A stretch of 64,000 bases of DNA from Methylobacterium sp. AMS5 (lineage in GTDB: Bacteria > Pseudomonadota > Alphaproteobacteria > Rhizobiales > Beijerinckiaceae). The DNA lies in the NCBI RefSeq assembly GCF_001542815.1, contig NZ_CP006992.1:716501-780500 (forward strand). Reading direction: 5' to 3'. This document shows positions 16,900 through 26,095 of this stretch, one piece after another. Position 1 is the stretch's first letter, and each line of letters starts with the position of its first letter. Under the pieces are notes generated by a model. It saw nothing but the letters and a program-made list of their open reading frames with translations. It was not told the origin of the DNA and ran no database searches. Made by a program: the position numbers and the translations under genes.

Positions 16900-17627
16900 G
16901 AACCGCACCCCGTGCGCTCGATCGCCGGCAGGGTGTCCCGGTCGAGCGAGCCGACGCTGGCGGCCACCGGCGTGTCATAGAGGCGCAGCGCCAGCCGCAC
17001 CGGCCCCCTCGGCCGCGGCATCGGCAGCCAGTTGCCGGGCTGGACCTCGGGGCTCAGCTGGATCGCGAAGCGACCGTCGGTCTCGCGCAGGATCTCGGTG
17101 GAGGTAAAGCCCGTCCGCACCGGCTCCTGACCCGGCGCCAGCGCGCCACGGCCGGTCACGGTGAGGGTCCAGGCGCGGGCCGGGGGCGTCACACCCGCGA
17201 GGCGATAGCTACAGGCGGCGTCCAGCGTCCGTCCCTCGTCGTCGCTGGCAGCGGTGAGCAACATGCCTTCCCCAACCGCAAGGGGAATGTCGCCGCGCCG
17301 GGCGTTGACGGCGCGGGCATAGGGGTCGGAATCGAGCGAGCCCGCCCGCGGCCACGCCGTCCAGCTCCCGATCGCCGTCCCGCCGAAGGGATAGCCGCCG
17401 CTGGTGGCGTAATCGGCACTGGCGAGGCCCAGGAGCCCGCCGAGGGTGAGCGCGTAGACGAATAGCCCGACGCGCGAGCTGCGCGAGGCGGCACCGCGCG
17501 CGAGGCGGCCCAGGTGCTGGGGTAGCCGCTGGGGTAGCCGTTTGGGCAGACGCCCGGACGGCTCGGCGCCCGCGTCCTCGCGCAGCGATGTTCCGGCCGC
17601 CGGGCCGACTCCACTCGACAGGGCCAT
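16896..17627 (-). CDS. DUF1214 domain-containing protein
   Basis: A 243-residue protein. Residues 1-55 are basic with a short repeated motif (LPKRLPQRLPQHL), then comes one membrane helix (VGLFVYALTLGGLLGLASADYA). The C-terminal half is a DUF1214 domain (from about 140) with WTLTVTGRG and QPGNWLPMPRPRGPVRLALRLYD, as in this family. Function is unknown. It begins 11 bp after the penicillin-binding protein stop and overlaps the DUF1254 gene by four bases, so the three genes probably form an operon. ATG at 17627 is the last start before the basic region. Confidence 0.8.
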   Translation of the reverse strand: MALSSGVGPAAGTSLREDAGAEPSGRLPKRLPQRLPQHLGRLARGAASRSSRVGLFVYALTLGGLLGLASADYATSGGYPFGGTAIGSWTAWPRAGSLDSDPYARAVNARRGDIPLAVGEGMLLTAASDDEGRTLDAACSYRLAGVTPPARAWTLTVTGRGALAPGQEPVRTGFTSTEILRETDGRFAIQLSPEVQPGNWLPMPRPRGPVRLALRLYDTPVAASVGSLDRDTLPAIERTGCGS

Positions 17628-17637
17628 GGGGTCGGCC

Positions 17638-19950
17638 TCAGGGCGTCCCGAAGCCGCCGGAGGCGCGCGCGCCCTCGGCGACATCGACGGGCACGAGGCC
17701 GGGCGCACGCACCCGATCGGGGGCGACGGCGCCGGAGCGCGCCGGATCGGTTTTGCCAGGCTCGCTCTTGCCAAGTTCACCCTTGCCAGGCTCGCTTTTG
17801 GCGGCGGAGCGGCTGGTCTCGACGTTGCGGAACAGGCCGTTGAGGCCCGACAGCACCTCGAAGGAGCGGCGCGAGAGCCGGCCACCGGTGCTGGCGGCGG
17901 CGGCCGCGCCGTCGGCCTGCGCCTGGGCGGCCTGCGGCGCGCTCCTGCGGTCGTTCAGGCCGGGCATCGGCTTCAGCTCGATGCCCTGATGGGCAGGGGC
18001 CATGATCTCGTGCCACGTCATCGCGGGGAGCGAACCGCCGGTCATCTTGTTGGTCGGGCTGTGATCGTCGTTGCCGTACCAGACGGCGCCGACATAGTTG
18101 CCGGTGTAGCCGACGAACCACGCGTCGCGGTAGCCGTTGGTGGTGCCGGTCTTGCCCGCGACCTTCACGCCCTCGATCTGGGCCTTCCGCGCGGTGCCTT
18201 CCTCGACGACCTTGTTGAGCATGTAGTTCATGTCCGCCGTCACCTGGGACGAGAGCACCTGCACCGGCTTCTCGTCGGCGTGGCGGTAGATCACCTCGCC
18301 GCTGGAATTGCGCACCTCGGTGGCGACGTAGGGCTTGGCGACCCGTCCGCCATTGGCGAAGACCGCGAAGCCCGCCGCCTGATCCATCACCGTCACCTCG
18401 GTGGCGCCGATCGGCAGCGAAGGCGTGTCGGTCAGCGGCGTCGTCACGCCCATCGCTTTCGCGAGCTGGATGATCTTCTCGCGGCCCGCCTTCGCCGCCT
18501 TCCAGTCGTGGGTGATGCCGAGCCCCTTGCCAATGGCTGTGGTGACCTTGATCGGGATCGTGTTGACCGATTTCGCCACCGCGAGCCACATCGGCTGTCG
18601 GCCGGAATAGGAGCGGCCGTAATTCTGCGGGCACCAGTTGCCGACGCAGACCGGCGAGTCCACCACCGGCGTGTCCGGCTTGAACAGGCCCGAAGCCAAA
18701 GCCGCGGCATAGACGTAGGGCTTGAACGAGGAGCCCGGCTGGCGCAGCGCATCGGTGGCGCGGTTGAACTGGCTCTCACCGTAATCGGCGCCGCCGACCA
18801 TGGCACGGAGCGCCCCGTCGGGGTCGAGGATCACCACGCCCGCCTCGTCCACGTCGTACTGATCGCCGAGCCGCCGCAGCATGTTCTCGACCGCCTGGTC
18901 GGCGGAGCGCTGGATCGAGAGGTCGAGCGGTGTCTTCACCGTCAGCACGCGGTCGTTGCGGAGCTTGCCCGCATCGGCCATCCGCTTCACCTCGTTGAAG
19001 GCCCAATCGAGGTAGTAGTCGGCAGTGATGTCCTTGGTACGGGTGACCGGGGTGGCGGGGTTGCGCAACGCCGTCTGGATCTGCCCTTCGGTGACGAAGC
19101 CCGCCTCGACCATGTTGTGCAGCACGTCCACCGCCCGGCCGCGGGCGGCGGGCAGGTTGACGTTGGGCGAGTATTTGGTCGGTGCCTTGAACAGGCCGGC
19201 GAGCATCGCGGCTTCCGCCAGCGTGATGTCCTGCAGGCGCTTGCCGAAATAGTAATCCGCCGCCGCCACGGCGCCGAAGGTGCCGCCGCCCATATAGGCA
19301 CGGTCGAGATAGAGCTTCAGGATCTGGTTCTTGGTCAGGTGCGCTTCGAGCCAGAAGGCGAGGAACGCCTCGTTGACCTTGCGCTCCAGCGAGCGCTCGT
19401 TGGTCAGGAACAGGTTCTTGGCGAGCTGCTGCGTGAGGGTCGAGCCGCCCTGCACGTTGCCCTTGCCGGAGGAATTCGAGACGAGCGCGCGGGCGGTGCC
19501 GATCGGATCGATGCCCCAATGCTCGTAGAAGCGCCGGTCCTCGGTCGAGAGCAGGGCCTTGATCATCAGTTCGGGAAAGTCGTCGAACTTCAGCGAGTCG
19601 TCGTGCTTGATGCCGCGGCGTCCGACCTCGGTGCCGTAGCGGTCGAGGAAGGTGACGGCGAGATCCTGGGCCTTCAGCCAGTTGTCGCTGGTGAGGTTGA
19701 AGGCGGGCTGAGCCAGGAACAGCAGCAGCATGGCGCCCGCCGTCCCGATGGTGACACCCTCGCTGGTGAGGTCGAGGGCGTAGCGCTTCCAGCCGCGGAC
19801 CGAGAAGACCTGCATCCGCGCCTGGAAGCGCTCGTAGGCTTCCGTCGTGGAATGGCCGCCCTCGTACAGGCTCGCATTGACCCAGGCATCGAAGGCCAGG
19901 GCCGCGCGGCTGATCCGCGTCGTCAGCGTCTTGAGGCTGGGCAGGCGCAA
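17638..19950 (-). CDS. Class A penicillin-binding protein (PBP1A-like transglycosylase/transpeptidase)
   Basis: A 770-residue bifunctional murein synthase. A membrane segment lies at about 66-84. The GT51 glycosyltransferase has EDRRFYEHWGID with catalytic Glu137, followed by GGSTLTQQLAKNLFL. The transpeptidase has SSFKP with nucleophile Ser407, AKSVNTIP as the SxN motif, and KTGTTNGYRDAW. The C-terminal tail is low complexity with repeats (KSEPGKGELGKSEPGKTDPA) and probably disordered. It polymerises and cross-links peptidoglycan at the inner membrane. It heads a likely operon with the DUF1214/DUF1254 genes. Confidence 0.95.
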   Translation of the reverse strand: MRLPSLKTLTTRISRAALAFDAWVNASLYEGGHSTTEAYERFQARMQVFSVRGWKRYALDLTSEGVTIGTAGAMLLLFLAQPAFNLTSDNWLKAQDLAVTFLDRYGTEVGRRGIKHDDSLKFDDFPELMIKALLSTEDRRFYEHWGIDPIGTARALVSNSSGKGNVQGGSTLTQQLAKNLFLTNERSLERKVNEAFLAFWLEAHLTKNQILKLYLDRAYMGGGTFGAVAAADYYFGKRLQDITLAEAAMLAGLFKAPTKYSPNVNLPAARGRAVDVLHNMVEAGFVTEGQIQTALRNPATPVTRTKDITADYYLDWAFNEVKRMADAGKLRNDRVLTVKTPLDLSIQRSADQAVENMLRRLGDQYDVDEAGVVILDPDGALRAMVGGADYGESQFNRATDALRQPGSSFKPYVYAAALASGLFKPDTPVVDSPVCVGNWCPQNYGRSYSGRQPMWLAVAKSVNTIPIKVTTAIGKGLGITHDWKAAKAGREKIIQLAKAMGVTTPLTDTPSLPIGATEVTVMDQAAGFAVFANGGRVAKPYVATEVRNSSGEVIYRHADEKPVQVLSSQVTADMNYMLNKVVEEGTARKAQIEGVKVAGKTGTTNGYRDAWFVGYTGNYVGAVWYGNDDHSPTNKMTGGSLPAMTWHEIMAPAHQGIELKPMPGLNDRRSAPQAAQAQADGAAAAASTGGRLSRRSFEVLSGLNGLFRNVETSRSAAKSEPGKGELGKSEPGKTDPARSGAVAPDRVRAPGLVPVDVAEGARASGGFGTP

Positions 19951-20261
19951 GGCGGCTTCCGGTTTCTTTAAACGATGTCCGGGTCGGCGTAGAGAAAGCC
20001 CAGGCAGCGATGATCCGATACGTTCTGTATCAGGACACGCGCCGGCCCGCGAGCTTTCGCTTCCGTTAAGGAACGCGAAGGGCGGGCCACCGTCCCCCCG
20101 GCGGACCGCTCACCGCACGTTAACCTTAAGACGTCTGTGGCAGCCGAATCCGGCGGGCGGATGGCGGATCGTCCGGTCCTGCTTGCTCCCGGCGTCGGCA
20201 TGCGGCAGGAGGGGCGCCTTGTCCCGAAACGATACGATCGAAAGCGAGCGAGGCGCCTGAT
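19951..20261. other. Divergent promoter region, PBP gene / YcgN gene
   Basis: 311 bp without a supported gene, between divergently transcribed genes. It should hold both promoters. I see no strong operator, repeat or RNA structure. Confidence 0.5.
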
Positions 20262-20726
20262 ATGGCCGAGCGCAGCGAAGGGCCGTTCTGGCGCGTGAAG
20301 ACGCTCGAGGCGATGAGCCCGGCGGAGTGGGAGAGCCTGTGTGACGGCTGCGGTCGCTGCTGCCTGCTCAAGCTCGAGGACGACGACACCGGCGAGATCC
20401 ACCACACCGATGTCGGCTGCACGCTGCTCGACACCCATACCTGCCGCTGCCGCGACTACCGCCACCGTGCCAAACGCGTGCCGGACTGCGTGCAACTGAC
20501 GCCGGAGGCGGTGCGCACGATCCCCTGGCTGCCGCCGACCTGCGCCTACCGCCTCGTGCGGGAGGGCCGCGACCTGCCCGCGTGGCACCCGCTGAAGACC
20601 GGCCGCCGGGCCAGCGTCCACGATGCCGGCATCTCCGTGCGCGGACGCGTCGCCGGCAACGAGGAGGAGTTTGCCGAGGACGAGCTGGTCGAGCGCATCG
20701 TCGCATGGCCGGACGAAGCCGCCTGA
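20262..20726 (+). CDS. YcgN-family cysteine-cluster protein (UPF0260)
   Basis: A 154-residue protein of the YcgN/UPF0260 family. The conserved cysteines occur as [26 protein letters not shown] and PPTCAYR, a pattern thought to bind a metal or iron-sulfur centre. The molecular function is not established. It starts with ATG at 20262 and is normal length. It is convergent with the acetyltransferase gene, with 9 bp between stops. Confidence 0.9.
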   Translation: MAERSEGPFWRVKTLEAMSPAEWESLCDGCGRCCLLKLEDDDTGEIHHTDVGCTLLDTHTCRCRDYRHRAKRVPDCVQLTPEAVRTIPWLPPTCAYRLVREGRDLPAWHPLKTGRRASVHDAGISVRGRVAGNEEEFAEDELVERIVAWPDEAA

Positions 20727-20735
20727 ACGGCCGAT

Positions 20736-21437
20736 TCAGGCTGCATGCGCGAGAAACGGCGGCAGACACGGCGAGGGAAGCGGCCGGGATCGAGGCAGGG
20801 TCGCCATGGCGAGGTTGAAATCGAGGGTCGCCTCGATCCCCTCCCGCCACAAGGAGAGCGGCGTCGGCTGCGCGAGACGGATCGCACCCTCGCTTTCACC
20901 CTCGGTGAAACGTAGCTCCGCGCCGAGCCCCGCGACCAGCCGCCGCATCGCGACGTTGTGGGGCATGCAACGCAGACGAAGCTCGACGAGGCCGCGATTG
21001 CGGGCGGCCTCCGCCAGACGCCGCAGCAGCCTCAACCCGAAACCCGCCCGCCGAAACCCCTGCTCCACCGTGAGTGCGACCTCCGCCCGCCGGGCGTCCG
21101 CATGTCCAGGGCCGAACGGGCGCAATTCGCCGAGCGCCCGCAGGGTGCCGTCCACGAAGACGCCGACGATCATGCCGGGCGCGACCATCGCCTGCGCCGC
21201 GTAGGCCGCGGCCGCCCGGTCACCGACCGCGGCCATGAAGCGATTGGCGCGGGTTTCCGGATCGAGGCGCAGGAAGAAGGCCCGCACCGCCGGCCCATCG
21301 CTCGGCCAGAGGCGGCGCAGACTCGGTCGGCCACGTGCCGCCCCGAGGGGGCGGTCCGAGGGACGATCATCGGGAAACGTTGAGAGGGGCATCGGGGAAG
21401 CGAGGAACTCTTGCAGCGCGCCGGATCGGCGATTCAC
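20736..21437 (-). CDS. GNAT-family N-acetyltransferase
   Basis: A 233-residue GNAT fold protein. LRRLWPSDGPAVRAFFLRLDPETRANRFM (in two stretches) starts the domain at about 38. The acetyl-CoA binding region is VEQGFRRAGFGLRLLRRL, an R/Q-x-x-G-x-G/A-type loop. Such proteins with DPETRANRF-like motifs resemble the GNAT domain attached to Pat-type protein acetyltransferases, but this one stands alone. The substrate is unknown. The N-terminus is uncertain: MPLSTFPDD at 21392 is also possible. Confidence 0.82.
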   Translation of the reverse strand: MNRRSGALQEFLASPMPLSTFPDDRPSDRPLGAARGRPSLRRLWPSDGPAVRAFFLRLDPETRANRFMAAVGDRAAAAYAAQAMVAPGMIVGVFVDGTLRALGELRPFGPGHADARRAEVALTVEQGFRRAGFGLRLLRRLAEAARNRGLVELRLRCMPHNVAMRRLVAGLGAELRFTEGESEGAIRLAQPTPLSLWREGIEATLDFNLAMATLPRSRPLPSPCLPPFLAHAA

Positions 21438-21669
21438 CCGCGCGGCCTCCCTCTCCGGCGCAGACCGAGCCCATTTGGTGCGGCGGCGCGCTCACCGCAA
21501 TGCAGCAAAGTGCCGGATCTCCGCTCGGGCTTGCATGGCTGGTCTGTCCGCTTCCTTCAGGTCTGCAATCAGAGCCGATAGAAGCATCGCACCGATCTGC
21601 GCCAGCAAAGGCCCGGATTTCTGATATCCTGTTATCTTTTATTTAAATTCTGCAAGATACCCTGAATCC

Positions 21670-22221
21670 ATGCGGCGAGAATCGAATTACATTTGCAACG
21701 ATGAAGGATCGACGGCCGTCGAGTTCGCCCTCGTCGGAGCAGCGTTCATCCTTACACTGCTTTTCGTGATGGCATCCGCACTGGTCGTGTACATCAACCA
21801 GACCATCGACAATGCGACGATACGGGCATCCCGCAAGATCCTGACCGGGAACCTTCAGTCTCAATCGACTGCAGCAACGCAAGCGGGTTTCAAGCAAAGC
21901 CTCTGCGGATACCTGCCGGCGACGATTTCTTGCGACAACGTCATCGTCAATCTGTACGTCGTGCCCAAAGCTGGGCAGCCCAGCGGGTACTACTCCTACG
22001 TCTCATCCGACTTGAGCGGCGTGACCGTGGCCAATCTCGCCACGGGGTCGGGGCAATTCAATCTCGGCAACCGGGGGGATTACCAGTACCTTCAGGTCAT
22101 CTACCCGATCACGTTCCTGCCTCCGCAGATTTCGTCCTGGCTGAGCGGCGGCGCGACTTACAAGGGCAAGCCGGCCTATCTCGCGGTCTCGGCCGCGGCC
22201 TTTCGCAACGAGCAGTACTGA
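21670..22221 (+). CDS. TadE-like pilus assembly protein
   Basis: A 183-residue protein beginning with a short cytoplasmic tip, then GSTAVEFALVGAAFILTLLF, the TadE-type hydrophobic segment with the conserved glutamate of pseudopilin-like proteins. The rest is predicted outside the membrane, with a cysteine pair (LCGYLP, SCDNV). TadE/TadF pseudopilins act in Flp (tight adherence) pilus assembly. It overlaps the next gene (TGATG), so the trio is translationally coupled. The preceding 60 bp are AT-rich and likely hold the promoter. Confidence 0.85.
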   Translation: MRRESNYICNDEGSTAVEFALVGAAFILTLLFVMASALVVYINQTIDNATIRASRKILTGNLQSQSTAATQAGFKQSLCGYLPATISCDNVIVNLYVVPKAGQPSGYYSYVSSDLSGVTVANLATGSGQFNLGNRGDYQYLQVIYPITFLPPQISSWLSGGATYKGKPAYLAVSAAAFRNEQY

Positions 22222-23054
22222 TGGCGGACGGCTCCCCCCGCACGCCACTCCCCGCGGTGCAACGCGGCGCCGCGCCGGACAGCACCCTCGCCTTCCGGGC
22301 GCTGGCGATGCTTCGAAGCGTCCGCGCCGGCCTCGGGGCGCAGGTGGACGGCTTCCGTGCGGCGGAGGGCGCGGTGGCCGCCATCGAGTTCGCCCTGATC
22401 CTGCCCACCCTGCTGCTGGTGCTGTTCGCAGGCACCCAAGTGGTCGCCTACATCGACGCGACCCGCAAGGTCGAACTCGTCGCGCACTCGATCAGCCAGA
22501 TGATCTCGCAATCGGTGCCGCCGGACAGCTCGACGATCGCCCTGGTCAACGCCACCGACCTGCACTTCAGCTACGACGCCACCCTCGTGCTGTTTCCCTA
22601 CGTGATGAAGGACGCCAAGCGGCGGGGCCGTTCGTGGTGGGAGAACATCTCGATCAACTATGCCAGCATCCAGTTCAAGGCGAAGAACAGCGCCTGCCAG
22701 AACAACCCCGACACCAGCGTCGACCTGAGTCCCTGCTACGATGCCAAGGTGGTCTGGACGACCACCGGCACGGCCCAGCCCGGCGGGAACAACTACCGGC
22801 CCTGCGACACGCCACAACTGCCGACAGCCGACGACGCGGCGTCGACTCGGACCACCCTGCCGCGATCCACCTACGGGCCCGGATCGCTGGTGGTGATCGA
22901 TGTGGCGTTCGATTTTACGCCGACCTTCGGGTCGGGCTTCGTCCCCGCCGTGCGGATCGCGCGAACGGCCTATGTGCAGCCGCGCTACGCTTCGCTGGTG
23001 AACTTCGACACAACCAACAACGACGGGATCGCGACCAAATGCACCGGCTATTGA
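22221..23054 (+). CDS. TadE/TadF-like pilus assembly protein
   Basis: A 277-residue protein. After a 50-residue cytoplasmic part comes EGAVAAIEFALILPTLLLVL, the TadE-type membrane segment with conserved Glu. The outer part has cysteines (SACQNN, SPCYDAK, RPCDTP, TKCTGY) and is Ser/Thr-rich. The ATG at 22221 overlaps the previous stop. It is longer than typical TadF and probably a pilus or surface assembly component in the inner membrane. The last 16 bp overlap the start of the next gene in another frame. Confidence 0.83.
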   Translation: MADGSPRTPLPAVQRGAAPDSTLAFRALAMLRSVRAGLGAQVDGFRAAEGAVAAIEFALILPTLLLVLFAGTQVVAYIDATRKVELVAHSISQMISQSVPPDSSTIALVNATDLHFSYDATLVLFPYVMKDAKRRGRSWWENISINYASIQFKAKNSACQNNPDTSVDLSPCYDAKVVWTTTGTAQPGGNNYRPCDTPQLPTADDAASTRTTLPRSTYGPGSLVVIDVAFDFTPTFGSGFVPAVRIARTAYVQPRYASLVNFDTTNNDGIATKCTGY

Positions 23055-24472
23055 CCCGCGCAGGCCGGCTCAAGGGCCGGGCGTCGGCCCTGGCCTCGAA
23101 CGCCGAGGGCAGCATCAACGTCCTCTTCGCGCTCGCTGTGCTCCCGACCATCGGCCTCGTCGGCCTCGGCATCGATTACGGCATGGCGATCAGCAGCAAG
23201 ACGCGGCTCGACAATGCAGCGGACGCCGCCGCGCTCGCGGGCGTCGTGACGGCCAAGGAGTTCATCGCCGCCAACGCGCAGCAGAGCGACGTGACGGCGT
23301 CCGGCATCAAGGCCGGCGAGTACCAGGCCCTTAAGGCCTTCAACGCCAATGCCAGCAAGGTCCCGTTCGCAACGGTCTCTCTTTCTCAACTTGAGATCGC
23401 AAGAAGCGGACAAACCCTCGATGCGACGGTCAGCTATACGGCCACTGTTCAGAGCACGTTCGGCAGAATCTTCGGGCTTTCGGCGACGACCCTGACCAAC
23501 CGTGTCAACGCATCGGTCGACCTCGCAAGCTACCTCGATTTCTACCTGATGGTGGACGTATCGGGCTCAATGGGTCTGCCGACGAAAGATTCCGACGCTG
23601 AAGCACTCGCCATGCAAAGCAAGGAGAAGCAGGGAAACTGCCAATTCGCGTGCCACTTCCCAGATAGTGTCGGCTGGACCAAGGCGGCGGGAAAAATCCA
23701 GTTGCGGTCCGACGCGGTGAACAACGCGGTCTGCGAACTTCTTAAACGGGCCTCGAAGCCGGTCGTGCCGAACCAGTATCGAATCGGCATCTATCCGTTC
23801 ATCAATCAATTGGCGACACTCGCACCCCTCGCCGATACGACCACCTCGCTTGCCGCGCTGAGAACGGCGGCCGAGTGCGACAAGATTTGGCCGCTCGCTT
23901 TCACCAATCTGCTCGATACGGGCAGCACGCAACTTTTCACGAACAACGATCCGAAAACCGGCACCGGCAGCGGTGGAACTCATTTTGAGGCGGCCCTGCC
24001 GAAGATGAAGTCGACCATCAAGCCCTACGGCAACGGTTCCGCCTCAACGAACTCGAGGCCGTTCGTGTTTCTGATCACCGACGGCATGCAGAACAGCCAG
24101 TCGTACTCGGCGTGGAAGGATACGAAGACATTTTCTGGAAATCCCTCGAAGTTTGCAGGCTATCCCAATGCCGACTGGAACGGCTCGCAACCCGCTCAGA
24201 TCGATCCGTCGAAATGCACGGAACTCAAAAATGCGGGCGCGACCATTTCGGTTCTATACATACCCTACAACATTGTAAAAAATTACAACAATGACAGCTA
24301 CATCGTTTGGGAGAATGGCCGCGTCAATCAATTCAGCCCGACACTCGCAGATCCTCTTCGGAATTGTGCATCGCCGGGATTTTTCTATAAAGCCAACACG
24401 CAGGCCGACATCACCGCTTCACTCGGCGCAATGTTCAATCAAGCGCTGAGAGTTGCTCGCATCACTCAATAG
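23039..24472 (+). CDS. TadG-like protein with von Willebrand factor A domain
   Basis: A 477-residue protein. The N-terminal TadE/G-type segment (EGSINVLFALAVLPTIGLVG, about 22-41) is followed by a pilin-like region with NAADAAALAG. A vWA domain from about 165 has the metal-binding motif DVSGSM. Four to six cysteines lie in the vWA part. TadG proteins are exported components of Tad pilus loci. The ATG at 23039 lies within the end of the preceding gene. No other tad genes (cpaF/tadA, tadB, tadC, rcpA) are nearby, so this is an isolated module. Confidence 0.85.
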   Translation: MHRLLTRAGRLKGRASALASNAEGSINVLFALAVLPTIGLVGLGIDYGMAISSKTRLDNAADAAALAGVVTAKEFIAANAQQSDVTASGIKAGEYQALKAFNANASKVPFATVSLSQLEIARSGQTLDATVSYTATVQSTFGRIFGLSATTLTNRVNASVDLASYLDFYLMVDVSGSMGLPTKDSDAEALAMQSKEKQGNCQFACHFPDSVGWTKAAGKIQLRSDAVNNAVCELLKRASKPVVPNQYRIGIYPFINQLATLAPLADTTTSLAALRTAAECDKIWPLAFTNLLDTGSTQLFTNNDPKTGTGSGGTHFEAALPKMKSTIKPYGNGSASTNSRPFVFLITDGMQNSQSYSAWKDTKTFSGNPSKFAGYPNADWNGSQPAQIDPSKCTELKNAGATISVLYIPYNIVKNYNNDSYIVWENGRVNQFSPTLADPLRNCASPGFFYKANTQADITASLGAMFNQALRVARITQ

Positions 24473-24780
24473 AATACCCTCGCTCTGAACCGAGTGATGG
24501 TTCGGCACGAGGCAGAATAGTAGAATGAGCGCTTGGAGCCGCTCCCCGTTGCAGCGTCATGGGGAGCGGCTCCGGCGTATTCAGGTCCGAGCATGGTTGC
24601 GCACGATCGCCTCCGGCAGGAAGCCTCCGCTTCGGATCGCTGCGGATGTTCGCAAGGTTGACCTGCGCCGGCTTGATCGCGGTGCCGCGGCGCGGCAGAG
24701 CGGGGCAAGCCACACCGCCCGTCTCTTCCGCCGGCTCGCCTGCCGGAAGAGCCGCTCCCTCACGCGATCGATCGGCCGGG
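24473..24780. other. Intergenic region with a strong inverted repeat
   Basis: 308 bp between the TadG-like gene and zapE. GGAGCCGCTCCCC at 24535-24547 pairs perfectly with GGGGAGCGGCTCC at 24561-24573 (13-nt loop). No T-run follows, but it may act as a terminator for the tad trio. No gene is supported. Confidence 0.6.
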
Positions 24781-25995
24781 ATGCCCGAGACCTACGCCCC
24801 CTCCGACCATGCCCGCGCCGGCGCGGTCTCGCCCGGCCCGGTCCGCGAGCGCTACGACGCCCTCGTGGGCTCGGGCGCGATCGAGCGCGACCCATCGCAG
24901 ATCCGCCTCGTCCAGGCCCTCGACCGGCTGGTGCAGAACTTGGAGCGCCGCCGCCGGGCGAAGAAGGGCAGCGCGCTGGGCTGGCTGTTCGGCCGCAAGG
25001 ACGACGATGTCGGGCCGCCCAAGGGGCTCTACATCTGGGGCTCGGTCGGCCGCGGCAAGACCATGCTGATGGACCTCTTCCACGAGGCCGCGCCGGGCCC
25101 GAAGCGTCGGGTCCACTTCCACGGCTTCCTCGCCGACGCGCACGAGCGCATCCACGCCCACCGTCAGGCCTTGAAACGGGGTGAGGTGAAGGGCGACGAC
25201 CCGATCCCACCGGTGGCCGAGGCGCTGGCAGCGGAAGCGACGCTGCTCTGCTTCGACGAGTTCACGGTCACCGACATCGCCGACGCGATGATCCTGGGGC
25301 GCCTGTTCGGCGCCCTGTTCAAGCGCGGCGTGACGGTGGTGGCGACCTCGAACGTCGAGCCCGACCGGCTCTATGAGAGTGGCCTCAACCGCGCGCTGTT
25401 CCTGCCCTTCGTGGCAGAGCTTCAGGAGCGGGTCGAGGTACTGCGCCTCGATTCCCGCACCGATTTCCGCCTGGAGAAGCTCGGCGGAAGCTCGGTCTAT
25501 CATGTGCCGGCCGACGCGGCGGCCGAGGTCGCGCTCGACGCCGCCTTCAAGGCGCTCTCGGGGCGCGCGAAGGGCCAGCCGAGTACGGTGAAGGTGAAGG
25601 GCCGCGCGGTTCCGGTGCCGGAAGAAGCCGGCGGCGTCGCCCGCTTCAGCTTCGACGATCTGTGCCGCAAGCCGCTCGGCGCCTCCGATTACATGGCGCT
25701 CGCCGACCACTTCCACACCCTGATCGTCTCCGGCATTCCGGTGATGGGCGAGGCGGAGCGCAACGAGGCCAAGCGCTTCATCACCCTCATCGACACCCTC
25801 TACGACGCGCATGTGAAGCTCGTCGCTTCGGCCGAGGCCGAACCGACCGGACTCTACACCGCGGCGCAGGGCCGCGAGGCCTTCGAGTTCGAGCGTACCG
25901 CCTCCCGCCTCATCGAGATGCGCTCGGAGGAATATCTCGGCACGCCGCACGGGCGGGCGCCCTCCGGGTCGAGCGCAGGGCTGGCCGAGACCTAA
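24781..25995 (+). CDS. zapE: Cell division protein ZapE (AFG1-like ATPase)
   Basis: A 404-residue AFG1/ZapE P-loop ATPase. Walker A is GSVGRGKT (87-94), Walker B is LLCFDEF, and sensor-1 lies in VVATSNVEPDRLYE. ZapE associates with the Z-ring during late division; the mitochondrial relative is a protease-linked chaperone. Full length for the family. The ATG at 24781 begins the conserved region after a short polar lead. Its TAA stop lies in the CTAA that borders a family A repeat. Confidence 0.93.
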   Translation: MPETYAPSDHARAGAVSPGPVRERYDALVGSGAIERDPSQIRLVQALDRLVQNLERRRRAKKGSALGWLFGRKDDDVGPPKGLYIWGSVGRGKTMLMDLFHEAAPGPKRRVHFHGFLADAHERIHAHRQALKRGEVKGDDPIPPVAEALAAEATLLCFDEFTVTDIADAMILGRLFGALFKRGVTVVATSNVEPDRLYESGLNRALFLPFVAELQERVEVLRLDSRTDFRLEKLGGSSVYHVPADAAAEVALDAAFKALSGRAKGQPSTVKVKGRAVPVPEEAGGVARFSFDDLCRKPLGASDYMALADHFHTLIVSGIPVMGEAERNEAKRFITLIDTLYDAHVKLVASAEAEPTGLYTAAQGREAFEFERTASRLIEMRSEEYLGTPHGRAPSGSSAGLAET

Positions 25996-26095
25996 AGCAT
26001 CGTCCTGGATAGCCGATCCAGGACGATGCTTGAGGCTCCTGTTTTCGCATCATCTTTTTTTTCGAAAGCCGGCAACCACCTTTCGGGACGATGCT
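25996..26095 (+). repeat. Family A interspersed repeat, copy A2 (complete)
   Basis: The best copy: 100 bp, terminal inverted repeats AGCATCGTCC and GGACGATGCT, flanked by CTAA on both sides (25992-25995 and 26096-26099). The left third is a perfect 15-bp hairpin (AGCATCGTCCTGGAT / ATCCAGGACGATGCT, 5-nt loop). It lies exactly between the stops of zapE (TAA) and the glycosylase gene (TAG, minus strand). Confidence 0.9.

Noticed and set aside
17542..19971. 809-codon open frame opposite the penicillin-binding protein gene
   Set aside because: Codon shadow; His/Arg/Gly-rich and without any family pattern. All catalytic motifs are on the minus strand.
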